Assembly: GCF_947623445.1 (NCBI RefSeq)
Contig: NC_135245.1
Span: forward strand, 6,827,501-6,891,500
DNA: 64,000 bases
Source: Clavelina lepadiformis
Lineage: Eukaryota; Chordata; Ascidiacea; Aplousobranchia; Clavelinidae
Direction: 5' to 3'
The position numbers were made by a program, and so were the translations under genes. The notes beneath the pieces were generated by a model that was not told the DNA's origin, did not search any database, and worked only from the letters and a program-made list of their open reading frames with translations. Position 1 is the stretch's first letter, and each line of letters begins with the position of its first letter. Of the stretch, positions 22,980 through 33,891 are shown in pieces.

Positions 22980-23876
22980 TCATAATTTCAGGCGATGAGG
23001 AAACGTCTTTATTGACATAAAGAAGGCTTCTATTGTAACAACAAGAATCATGGCAGTACTATACAGCACAGCCACATTATCATACTTATGATAATTTGCA
23101 CGATATATCACAAATACACAAAGAAAAGTTAGTAGATAAGGTAACCCATTTTTGAATGCCTGTTTACTGAGTATAAGGTTAAATTGTTTTAATACGAGAG
23201 CTTTGTGGGTCAATCTTGTGTACCTTTATAGATATATTAGCAAATTCCCTACATGCCTTTTTTAATCGTGTTTACAAGCTCTGTTACTTCAATGTTAAAA
23301 TGGTAGGAATTTAGTGGATTCAATGTTCTGATGTCATAACAATTATTGCTTGAGCGCAGATTGTCAAAAAATAAAGCTAATAATGTAGAACAAAAGTAAG
23401 TTGTGCAGTAGATATGCTATAAAAAAGTCAAAATAAAACAAGTGAGAAAATCGGAACTTGCAGAAAGGCTAGCTCGGTAACCGGGTCTCGAGCGACGTTA
23501 AATCATCGCCAAGTTTAAGTCTTTGAAGCGTTTAAGCCCAAGGGCTTAAAATATGAAAGATGGCAATAATAGATTTGTGCTATAAGTTGGTCGGTTAGCA
23601 TGGCCACAAAACCCACAAAGTAGTTGCTACGTTTAACAGATTTAAAACCAAATTGAAATCAGCATGACTCGATGTTTTCCTTGAAAACTTTCTTTGCAAA
23701 TTAAGTTTTTAACCTTGTAAATTTTCTATGCTTCCAATGGCAACCTTCAACTGTTTTAAGTTTTTAAACTCCGTTGTGTCATGTCTCATGAAGCGTGTTT
23801 CAATCATTGAAACAAATTTGGCATGAAAGTCAACTGGTGAGCAAAACGTTTCGGAACAACTGCCCTTCTCGTTTGA
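22980..23876 (-). CDS. Candidate membrane protein gene, 3' exons only
   Basis: Three exons fit together in phase: 23876-23714, 23280-23253 (28 nt) and 23166-22980, ending in TGA. The first encodes a soluble helical stretch (DFHAKFVSMIETRFMRHD, then EFKNLKQLKVAIGSIENLQ). The last encodes two hydrophobic segments (GLPYLLTFLCVFVIY and NVAVLYSTAMILVVTIEAFF) and a short basic end, PHRLKL. The topology suggests a tail-anchored or hairpin two-pass membrane protein. I do not recognise the family. No starting exon was found, and the micro-exon makes the model fragile. Confidence 0.33.
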
Positions 23877-24854
23877 CTACGACACCGGAGGGAAATTCTG
23901 CAAGTTCAAGTGGAAAATAACATACCTATACATTATTTTGTGTACCTAGGCTATATATCTTTGGTACACAAAAAAATCATAATCACCGAAGAAGTTTTGT
24001 TGTAAATAAACATATAGGCCTAATATACGCTCCAGCTTACTGTTTAATACGCATTTTACAGTGTAGCCACTGCCCAATCACCTCAAAGAGCCAAGTTACA
24101 TTTGAATTGGTGTTAAGAAAAATTCGAGTATTATATTTTACTAAGCTGCGTAGACTTTCCATTTGTCGTACGTATCAGAAATGTAATGATTTGATTACAA
24201 AAAATTTTGATTTTAGAAGTGTTTGATTGACTACATTAAATCATGTTTAGAAGTGAGCTTTACTTAAGCTCTAGCGGTCTAGCCAAAAAAATGTTAAAAA
24301 CCAAAGGGAGTAAATTTGTGTTTGGTAGTTGGCATAAATAGGAAAACAGATGAAAAAGGTTAAGAACAGCTGGACAAAAACCTGATAAATAACTAACATT
24401 TTATCGTGTATGAATAATTCCAAACACCACAAACGAAAAAAGCAATTCCAGTTCTGAAAATTTGATCATACGGGATACGACAACTTCACAGTTATTAGAA
24501 TGACAAAAACACGCAAAATGATCTTTTACCAAAACATTTACATTTTGCAAATTAAATGTTAGAGTCAAAACTATATTATGTAGCTGTAAATAGGGATGAT
24601 ACCTTATATAGTTAGTTGGTATCATTTATGGGCAAGAAAATCTACGAAGTATTGAGGTACTGTCTTCCTCTTACAACCCGAAATCCGGTCTCTTTTAAAT
24701 CAATGTAGATTATAGAATGTCTATTTAAATGTTATGGTTCATTTGAGTTGATTTGGAGGGCAACAGGAGCTGTTGCTATGGTGCTAAACGCTTCTTGTTG
24801 CACCTTCATATAAAGATTGTTTTGGTGCCTTGTAAGCTTAGGCTAAGCTTTTAT

Positions 24855-25510
24855 CTGGATTTGGTGGCTCTGCTAACATACCACTTTGTTGCATAATTTA
24901 TTATTTCTATCTTGTATTTTTTAAACTTTTGGGGCTTGCCCACTTACTTCCGTTGAATGATTATGCGTGAATCGTGAGCATTTTCTTTTATTGCGTTTTG
25001 TTAGGCTAGGCTTTAAAGTTGTATCTCATAGCCTAATGGAAAGTATGGTAACTACAGCTTCCAGATTTTTAAAGACTTTGCTTGCAGAACCCGAACGATT
25101 TCTAAAAAGCAGACGTTCACTTTGGTTCACCTATGTATAGGCCTATCTTAAAGATTCCTACTGGAAAGTTTGCTTTCAGTGGGACAAGTAAATGCGCCAA
25201 TGAATGTTATGCCAAAATTTGCGCCATACCAACGTCCTTATGATTGATCCTACCAACGCATCATACTAACTTTCCAGTAGGGATAGAGATCACGGGCCAA
25301 AAATAGACTTTGATAGCCAACCAGCCACCCCGATTTTGGTGGTTCTGTGCTCTCAACATATCATCAAAATGTGCCTTACTTTCCAGTCCAATTTGTAGGC
25401 TATCCGTACCAGTCTGCAATTTATCCCAGTATTAGTATACCGGTAGCTGTCAGCATTGGACTTTTCGTTCTGCACAGTTAATGGTGAAAAATGAATGAAA
25501 CAATTTCAGT
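24855..25510 (+). repeat. Dispersed repeat, copy 2 (interrupted)
   Basis: Shares ordered blocks with 17505-17710 at both its beginning and its end. Here they are separated by several hundred extra bases that include the 125-bp MITE at 25157-25281. The class is not known. Confidence 0.5.
25157..25281. mobile_element. 125-bp MITE with perfect 14-bp terminal inverted repeats
   Basis: CCTACTGGAAAGTT opens the element and its exact complement AACTTTCCAGTAGG closes it. The interior has no coding capacity. The superfamily is uncertain because no clear target duplication could be fixed. Confidence 0.6.
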
Positions 25511-26457
25511 GCTGTGCTGACACTTTAAAGCTGTGATTATTATTATTAAATAACAAATATAGATATCAGCTATTTCGATAACGGAATTCAGTTTGATTGA
25601 TGAATATGGTTTTGTTACAGTTTAGTATGACTTAAAAGAAGTTTTGAGATCTTAGCTTGTTAGAAAAGGGCTAATTTACTAAATAAAAAAGGTACCAGCA
25701 CTGTCAGACTGTACAAACTTAATTATTCTATTCAAAGTCAACAACAAAACTTTGTTGGGTGCTTCTGTTAGAATTACTTACAGGGAAATCACAGTTAAAC
25801 ATGGAAGGATTCCTTAAAATGAAAACATTATATCCCAAGGAACGGCTGACAATGGAAACAATAGCTGGACACAAACAGAAAATATAGATTTTTCACCTGG
25901 CAAAACATATAGCCTACTTTTGTTATCCAAACTTGCACAACTAAACATTTGTGGTTCATTATTGGCATGTAAATTCACAAGAATGCCAAATCATGCTTTG
26001 CTATATCTGCAGCTGACCTTAATTCAAATGTCATTATGCTTTTTCACGTGATTGCATACGTCCATACCAAACACAAAACATTGTACTTTGCTTACATATT
26101 TACTATTTAATGGTCTGCATATCAACTCAAATAAATGTTACACAATACAACTATTGCACTGTATTGTAGTTTTAAATTGATCATTACTTTATTCGATTTA
26201 CGGCCATGCATGCATAAAATTTGGTGGAAAAGCATCATATTTTCCAGTCAACGATCTCGAAGATGATGCTTGATATGCATGGGCAATGTTAATTTGCAGA
26301 ATGTCGGAAAGTGAGAATTTGTGGAATATTTCATACTTCAATTTTTTTTAAATTATGCTGAACACATTTTGTTATTCCTCGCGTTCTTGCACTCCGTAAT
26401 CTTAGTGTTGGCAAGCTGACAGGAAAAGGTGGATAGTGAAATGTTATATAAATATTT

Positions 26458-27493
26458 TTAGTTCATATAAACTATAAAATTGAGACTATAAAAACATTGA
26501 GGCTTTAATGCATCTCCTAATTGTTGCGTGCAATTTTGTGTCAAAAAATATTCTTTTGAAACAGTCTCTACAACTAGTACTGTAAAATCATTGCCTTCAC
26601 TGTTAAACAACTTATTTTGTGTAAATTTATAGTTTATTGGCAAACTTCCATAAATTCTGTCGCCTGGTTGTGCCAGTTCTGCAGTGTATTTTCCTTAGTA
26701 ATATGTTTCATCTAATTAAAAAACACTTATGCATCAGTCTACATGAGTGCATGCGATGTGATGCATGACATGTATTCGCTATAACCATGTGTCATAATCG
26801 CCTATATCCGCGCTACATTGATCGTATATTTGAGTCATTACGGTGGCGCTGGTGCTCGTAAAGATCGAGCATAAATTTAAAATTATGGTATATTAATTTA
26901 ATTCTAGTTCTACTAGATCCAATGTTGTTTATATACTAACATAAAGATGATGGTTTACAAGTACCCTAAACCTAATTTTTACTGCATTATCCTAAAGTAA
27001 TAGAAACGGTAACAATAAGTAACCTGAGAACCAACTACCTTCATCCAACCACTCACCACAGTGTAACTGGTTAAGGTTTAACAGAATTTTGTATTCTTTC
27101 AATGTACGATTGCATTGTAAACAAATATATCACTCCTTCTGATCCAATACTAAAGCAACAATATGCCCCAAAAAGTGTCATATTATTTTTAAATTATGAA
27201 ACATTTTTCTTTATAAATTTTATAGATGCAATGTAATTGATAAATGAGGTTGTGGTTGATAGCAATGTAAAACAATTGGCTAAAAATATTATAGAGATGC
27301 CTTACCAAAGTTGGAATTAGTTGATGAAAATGTTTATGTTGAAAAATAGATTTGGTTTTACCTGACGTACCTGTGAAGTTAAGATCATGGACTGGGTCAG
27401 TGATTGATTGAGTTAGTTGATTGGGGCAAATTGCAATTTTTTTAAGATTTGTAAAGTTCTGTTTGATTATTGTATTTGACAGCACGTAGGCTA
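26458..27493 (-). CDS. Candidate two-exon gene fragment, unrecognised
   Basis: An upstream open exon ends at 27371 with a strong donor (CACAG|GTACGT). It joins in phase to an exon at 26693-26458 (acceptor ACTAAG|GA) that ends in TAA. The joined peptide runs ..DPVHDLNFTGKYTAELAQPG and continues with DRIYGSLPINYKF and NDFTVLVVETVSKEYFL. The amino-acid make-up looks protein-like rather than random, but I know no family for it. No 5' ATG was found in frame; the exon would have to begin at an acceptor near 27493 or use an initiation site I cannot see. If real, its 5' end lies about 60 bp from the divergent TEPP-like gene. Confidence 0.3.
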
Positions 27494-27550
27494 TAGGTTT
27501 ATAATATACTTAACTCTTTAATTTGGATGCCATTGGATTAATAACATTAA

Positions 27551-28183
27551 ATGGATTCCTCAACTAAACCTCATCCCAATGCACATTTGCAATATCATCA
27601 TGATTACAACTACCCTCCTTTTAAAAAAGTTATGCTGGCTGCTGTGAAAGAAAGCTTGTACCACCCTCGCTTGCCAACGCTGCGTCGAATGGACATGGAC
27701 ACAGCTACTCATATGCTCCCAGATGAACACTGCAGAACAACTACTTCTTGTGGGCCAAGGGATTTCCGAGATGCAACAAGTACTTTCTTTCAGAATGCCA
27801 GAAAGCCCCTGTCAGGAACCAGGATAACTGATACAGGAAGATCACTTCAGAAAGTTTTGCCTAGGCATCCAGCAGGTGTTACACATACTGCACCTCCCCG
27901 GAATCGCTACATGCTAAGCTATTCCAAAAATGACTGGTCCAAGTTCATATCTGCATCTGGTGAATTTCGACTTCCAGATTATGATCCAAAGTTCTTTCGA
28001 TTCAGTGGGTATGCTGTTCGTTACCTAAAACCACAGGTGACACAGTCATGGCGTTACAGTTTGGAACAGGAACCCAAGTTGGATCAGTATGCACAGAAGC
28101 CTATTCCAGCCAATGTATACAGCCGTTATCGTGATACTTTTCCACAATACAGTCGCAACATATCTGTGGAAGCGTGGCGATAA
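27551..28183 (+). CDS. TEPP: TEPP/SPMIP8-like sperm-tail microtubule inner protein
   Basis: TEPP (SPMIP8) is a testis-enriched protein assigned to the inside of sperm flagellar doublet microtubules. This intron-free 210-aa frame has the order of conserved blocks I associate with the family: LPTLRRMDMDTATHMLP (about 41-57), a central RHPAGVTHTAPP, RLPDYDPKFFRFSGYAVRYL, then QVTQSWRYSL and the IPANVYSRYRDTFP tail. There are no membrane segments or enzyme motifs. It is rich in aromatic and basic residues, as lumenal microtubule proteins often are. The start is the first ATG. PP2D1 lies 458 bp downstream on the same strand. Identification is from remembered family motifs, so another SPMIP member is possible. 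Confidence 0.72.
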   Translation: MDSSTKPHPNAHLQYHHDYNYPPFKKVMLAAVKESLYHPRLPTLRRMDMDTATHMLPDEHCRTTTSCGPRDFRDATSTFFQNARKPLSGTRITDTGRSLQKVLPRHPAGVTHTAPPRNRYMLSYSKNDWSKFISASGEFRLPDYDPKFFRFSGYAVRYLKPQVTQSWRYSLEQEPKLDQYAQKPIPANVYSRYRDTFPQYSRNISVEAWR

Positions 28184-28641
28184 ACGTTTTACATGTTAAT
28201 CTATTTGAAATTGCCAGCCAAATTGTTGACTGCCTTCATATAGTTACTAATAAAATTTCTCTGTGAATGTACCTTTCAATTTTTTAGCTTTGTCAATGAG
28301 ATTATTATTATCAGTGCCATCACTGTCTGCCTACGATTGCTCTGCCAATAGTTATGTATAATAAGATGTCAATTAAGTTGCCTTTTGAAATTTCATATTT
28401 CTGATGTATGAATTATTGGTTTGTTTGCTAAATAAATGTGTTTACCAAAATAATCGAAACAGTACGATAAATTTATTTATTCATGAATTATTTGTAATCT
28501 CACTTGTATTTGTTAAACATTGATCTTATGTTATACATCATGTATGAGCACTTGTGTTTTAAACGTGTATATACTGAATTTTAAGCATTTCAAAGCACCT
28601 AAGTGTATTTAGAAAGCCAGAATTGAGTACAAACTGTCATT

Positions 28642-31600
28642 ATGCCTTTCTTAAGTGACATTCCTCTCCAGTGCTCAAAATGCAATGCCCCAGTTATAGT
28701 TACATCGATAGAAGCTCATCATCGTCACCACAAAGCGTTGCAAATTCTTAAATTCAAACAAGGTAATAAGTCATTTTATAACTTATGTATTCTTAAGAAT
28801 AGTTTGGCTGAGCTTGTACGCTTAAAACAGTTACCATCAGCTTGATTTCATCTGATGAACTGCACATATGATATGATATATTTTACGCTATGTATATCAT
28901 GGTTTGTGCTATCCATTGTTTATAGATAAATACCTTTTATTATTTAAAGGAAGGGGTCACATTACTTTAGACATACTTTTAAAGCGAAGGCGTGCTATTA
29001 TTAAGAAATTCACCTCAAGATTTAAAGACAATCCCAAGGACCCTGATCTTCTTAGACGTATTGACAGGTCAGTAACCTATCCATTATCCTCCAGTGAGTA
29101 TTGTATCACAAGTATTTTGTATTTCTATGCTGTTGGCACTATTGTGAATGTAAAATGTTTCTCTTGTGTCATGTGGTCAGGGTAAATGAGTCATTTGACA
29201 TTGTTCGATTTGAATTGCTTCGTGGAAAATCAATCTGCCACTTCTTAGTTCCTTACATTGGGAGAGTTAGTGCCCAGGAAGGTGGACTTGGCATTGAGTC
29301 TAATGGTTTGTATTTGATTCATTGTTTCTAATTTTTATCACTTTTACTTGGTTTTAGTTTTCAACTACTACTTGGAAGCTCCTTAACTCTTAGTTAAAGA
29401 GATCGACTAGATTACTTTGAGTTATTCAAAGTTACAAATTATAATCTGAAATTGGTTAAATTGCAGACAGATAACCAGTAAAAATATGACTGGAAATAAT
29501 AAATGCACTTTGCTATCAATTAACTATGTTTTTTAATACTGATAGTCCTTTGTGATAATAAGTTTGAAATTTTTTTGATGAAAAAGCTGTACTACAGTAC
29601 TAGGCAATGTGATAATGGCATTCAATGTAGTCCAGGTAATGTCATACAGTTATAGCCTTTGAAGCCTGGTACTCTTGGCCTCACATAAGCTAGCTCTAGC
29701 CGATTAGATTATCGTAAAGTATCGCAATCTTTCTAAGTTGATGTTGTCTGAACCGTGTTAACCAAATTTTAAAGTAAAATAAGAAACAGGATATAGTTTG
29801 GTCCTCTTAAGGTTGACTTTATATTGTTCAACACGAGCTTTCGAAAACATAAGCTTGCTTCTTTAGGTGTACTGTGAAATCTTTCTAAGGTCAGCTTACT
29901 GATCTGGTTGCTTTTATCCCGTTTAGTTTAGAAATAGTTACTGTGGCTGTTCACATTACACTAGATTATTTTTACTCTTGACATGAATTTGTGTAACATT
30001 TTAAATACAGGATCATGATAGGCTCAATTCAATTTTGTAAATATCATGTCACAAGAATACATGTGAGAGTTCTAAGGTGAAGAAATATTGAATAATAGAG
30101 CAAAAAATTAACATTTTAAATTTCCAGCTTATAAAATCCCATTATCAAAGCAAATCATCAATGTGCTGTTTGGTAGTTGTTTGCAATTTGCATGCATTTT
30201 AATTGGCAATTTGCTGAAACTGGTGATGTTGCTTTGAGTAAACCAAACCTTCAAATCAGGCAAAGTCTAGTTAACTAATAAACTTTTATTTTATTTTGGT
30301 GTTTTGAGACGTTTGTGAAAACAATTTGTGTGTTTCATAATATACTGTACTTAAATACTTAGTTACTTGTTCTTCAGAGGTGCTTGCTGATATTCAAAGC
30401 GATCTAGCAACATCAACTGCTGACAAGAGTTTACCTGAGTGCATTCAAGCCATTGGAATTTGCCATGCTATGAATGTGGAATACAAAAATGTGATGGAAG
30501 ACAGAACAGTTGTTCAATGCGATTTCATGTCTTTAAGTATGTTTATTTTGGTGGAAATTTTAATCAGAAGTCTAAAATAATTAATGCTAGGTTAGTCTTT
30601 AACTCTAAATCTAATTTTTCTACTCAAAATCAGATTTGCTTTTAAAATTTGTTTTTCAATCTCTTTTGTGATTTTGTAATTGATATGTTATGTTAATGGC
30701 TGCAACAGCAGAGAAGAATTATAAGATTCATCATGGCCTTTTAACTTTTCCTTCACTGTGCAATTTTCTTCATGGCTACCGGATGCTCAAGAAATAGAAA
30801 TGTGAATAACGAAGCATGATAAAAGATTTTGCAAAATGTGTATTAGAAGATTTAATTTAGTGCAAAATGTATAATAAAACACTTGAAATTGCATGTAGCT
30901 TAGATGTTTTGCATAAATCAATCATTACCTATGCAATTTTTAAATAAATATTTTTTATATCTAATTTCCTTATATTTATTATATTTTTAATAAATGTCTT
31001 ATTTTGCACAGCAAATAGTGATCAAACACCATCTTGCTACGTGGGCATTTTTGATGGTTACTGTGGTTCAACAGCAGCTGATCACTGTTGTCAGTCTCTT
31101 CACGGTATTCTCCAAAAAGAGTTAGAAAAGGAAAATACTGGGCAACAATTAAAGAGAAAACCAAACCTACCTAAAAGTAATGAACAGGAAACTGATAAGA
31201 TATTACAACAGCTGGAAACTGGACATTTTCTCCAAGAAGATGATGATGATAACATTTTTAACTTTCACAAACCAAGTGCACTTTCAAATCACAAAATTGC
31301 GAAATGTTTTCAGAATACCTACCAAACTATGGACGAGCATTTAGCTTGGGGTGTTGGTGAGTCATCGTGGTAAGTGAAACTAACTCTTGTCCCTGTTAAA
31401 GCAGGTTTAAGGTGAGTATGTGACTATACCGTAATTTATTTCTTATACAATTGTTAAACATCATTGCTGTTCTCTGAAAACACATGCAACACATTTTCGT
31501 CGCAGATTAAAATTTTGCCTGTGATTACCACTGTAGAATGAAGTAATTACAAGTAAGTTATTATACAATGTTTGTGAATAATTGTTTCATATTGCAGGGT

Positions 31601-33891
31601 TAGATGGAGTGGATGCTCTGCGGCAACTTGTGTAATCTCAAATGAAATTTCTGCCGAAAACAACAAAAGTAGTTCTGGTATTTTTTGACACAGTCATATC
31701 AAAATAATGAATTGATAGCTTCTATAGGGAAGTATTAATGTTTTAGCATTTGAATGACATTTAAAATATGGGCTATATTTTACCCAGAGTAACACTACTT
31801 TTATTGCTTCTTGTCTGAGATGTAAATTACTTCACATTTATTAAGTTTAACATTATTTAACATTAATTACCCTTCGCATTTTAAATATTGCTTATTTTTT
31901 CAGCTGGCGCTGGAGACCAAATGATTCCTCCCACACTGAATGAACCTCATTTAACCGGCAGAATATTCATGGCCAATGCAGGTAACTCAATGATCAATTA
32001 TCAACGATAAAAATGCATTTGCATCATTAGCCTTAGTGCAAGTTGAATTATGAAATAGTTAATTGCAATGCATGACAAAAACGCGGCAAAGCTGATAATA
32101 TTCCCCCAATTACAGAGCATTTTTGTCGTTGAGTTGTGCAGAAAATCATTGCCATAGTAGATAGAAGGTTATACTTTCCATACACGATTTATTCATCTCC
32201 CAGGTGATGTGCAGGGTTACTTGTACCACAAGAGCAAGCCTTATCCACTAACTCGCTGCCACACTCTGCGTAATGATGAAGAATCTAAAAGAGTGCGTGA
32301 AGCTGGAGGGGCAGTTATGGGAAGTGATCTCAATTTAACAATTAATGGTGTTTTATCGACATCTCGTGGACTTGGTAAATGTCTGACGTATTTCCATTCA
32401 GTCATATATACCAGTATGGCAGTATGTTTGCAAAGTAAACATTTTTTCAAAAGATTGGTATATTGTTTGTAACAACAATTAGTTGGACAATATTTAAAAG
32501 ATTTTTCCATGGGTCTGACGTCAACTTTTATTGTTTTGCCAGGTAACCATGGCGACCCTGCGTTAAGAAGATGTGTAATTAATCGACCTTACACAACGAC
32601 CGCTAAAATCGATAAAAAATCACATTTTCTTGTGATTGCAACATCCAGCGTATGGTCAACGCTTGACCCTGAAGAAATATATTCTATTTTGAACAACATA
32701 CCAAAAGTTATGCCGGTCGGAAGGCGGAATATACTCAGTTCGCTAGGTAAGCAACAGATTACAGTATATAGGTAACTCCTTTAAGTATTTCAAAGTTATG
32801 AATTGAAGCTTCCAAGATACCGATACAAGGAGGTTTGACAATGTGTGATAAACTGTTCCGAAATGGTATCGTATTTATTATCACAATCTTTATCCTCGGA
32901 CTGAGGAAAATCTTTGCACGACTCTAAACCCGAGGTTATCTTATCCAAGGACATCACAACAACGGTAGCGCCACTGAGTGTCGAACACGGACCGCATTAT
33001 TGCACAGCGTAGCGACCACTCGGCTACTGAGCCAAATCCTTTATTGCCATCATTTTAAACGTAACACATTTGCAAAAATTTTGTGCACATTTGCCATCAC
33101 ATTTAGCACGTTAAACGTTTTTCCTTTTCAAGAAATACTCAAAAATATATTCGCAAAAACTTTACCAAACACCCTATCGAAAGTTTAGTATGTAACATGC
33201 ATGTAGACGGCAACACGACGGATGGCTTTGAGAGTGTAACCGAGGACAATTTTCTCATGGAGCCAAAACAGTGTAAGCTGACGAGCATCGTGGAAACCGA
33301 AGAAGAGTCAGCCATTGAAGAAGTGGTGATAGTCCACAGAAGACAGGAAGAGTATACTGACGATGAGGAGGAGGAATCCATTTCGGTGAGTTAAGCTCCT
33401 TGCTTTTTCTTCGTTGTACTCTAAGTTCTCGACTGTAGTTTCCGAGACTTGATGTCATCGAGAAACGGTGTTCGTATATATTTATATAAGATTAAGTGAA
33501 GTATAGTAAATAACCGCAACTTTATTTAACTGGTAGTAAGCCTTCAAACATAATTCAACTTTTGTAGGAGTTGAAAGTTTCGTATAGTTACACTTATAGT
33601 AAAACTACCGTGGTAATTTTTCCGACACATCACCAGAAGTTGCGCCAATATGCATTAAAAAGCGACTTATTTCGTTAGAACGACGCAAAACTACGATGCG
33701 ACGCAAGCGACCAAACATCTCTGTACGGATTTGTTCATGGAGGTGACGGTGACTACGTCGAAAAGGGCGAAACTTACAAGACCCAACTGGCTGAGATCAT
33801 GAGTCAGCAGATTGTACGTGCAGCACTGGCCGGTGGTGCCAAAGAGAACGTTTCTGTTGCTGTTGTTTTATTTAAAGGTTATTTTGAATAA
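28642..33891 (+). CDS. PP2D1: Protein phosphatase 2C-like domain-containing protein 1 (pseudophosphatase)
   Basis: Eleven exons join in phase: 28642-28762, 28950-29067, 29181-29305, 30378-30536, 31012-31369, 31598-31677, 31904-31981, 32204-32374, 32543-32746, 33189-33385, 33679-33891. The product is 607 aa (vertebrate PP2D1 about 630). The N-terminus has a zinc-finger-like CSKC..HHRHH element. The PP2C fold starts near residue 150 with VMEDRTV. The metal-site motif DGHGG is replaced by DGYCG (189-193). MANAGD (about 343-348) and LSTSRGLG (about 396-403) correspond to PP2C core strands. The final DN is EN, in KENVSVAVVLFK. A glutamate-rich acidic insert lies in exon 10. Loss of metal-binding residues argues against Mn/Mg-dependent phosphatase activity and for a scaffold role, in line with the family. 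It sits directly downstream of the TEPP-like gene. Confidence 0.88.
32866..33033 (-). mobile_element. tRNA-derived SINE in PP2D1 intron 9
   Basis: Read on the minus strand it begins GGCTCAGTAGCCGAGTGG, which contains a tRNA-like box A (TAGCCGAGTGG). A box B-like GTTCGACAC follows at 32986-32978. The body then ends with a tail shared with the fragment at 22722-22815. It lies antisense to PP2D1, about 155 bp before the exon-10 acceptor. It could be misread as a tRNA gene, but the stems do not close properly and the body continues beyond the tRNA length. Confidence 0.65.

Larger units (their letters stand above)
23881..26457. other. Gene-poor region containing repeats
   Basis: No supported coding exon. 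It contains a dispersed repeat (24855-25510) with a small MITE inside it. A lone hAT-like terminus (AAGGTTAAGAACAGCTG, complement CAGCTGTTCTTAACC) lies near 24357. Upstream exons of the minus-strand membrane protein model may be hidden here. Confidence 0.45.

Noticed and set aside
32978..33033. tRNA gene on the minus strand
   Set aside because: Box A and box B-like motifs are present, but the cloverleaf stems do not close and a SINE body and shared tail follow, so it was called a SINE.
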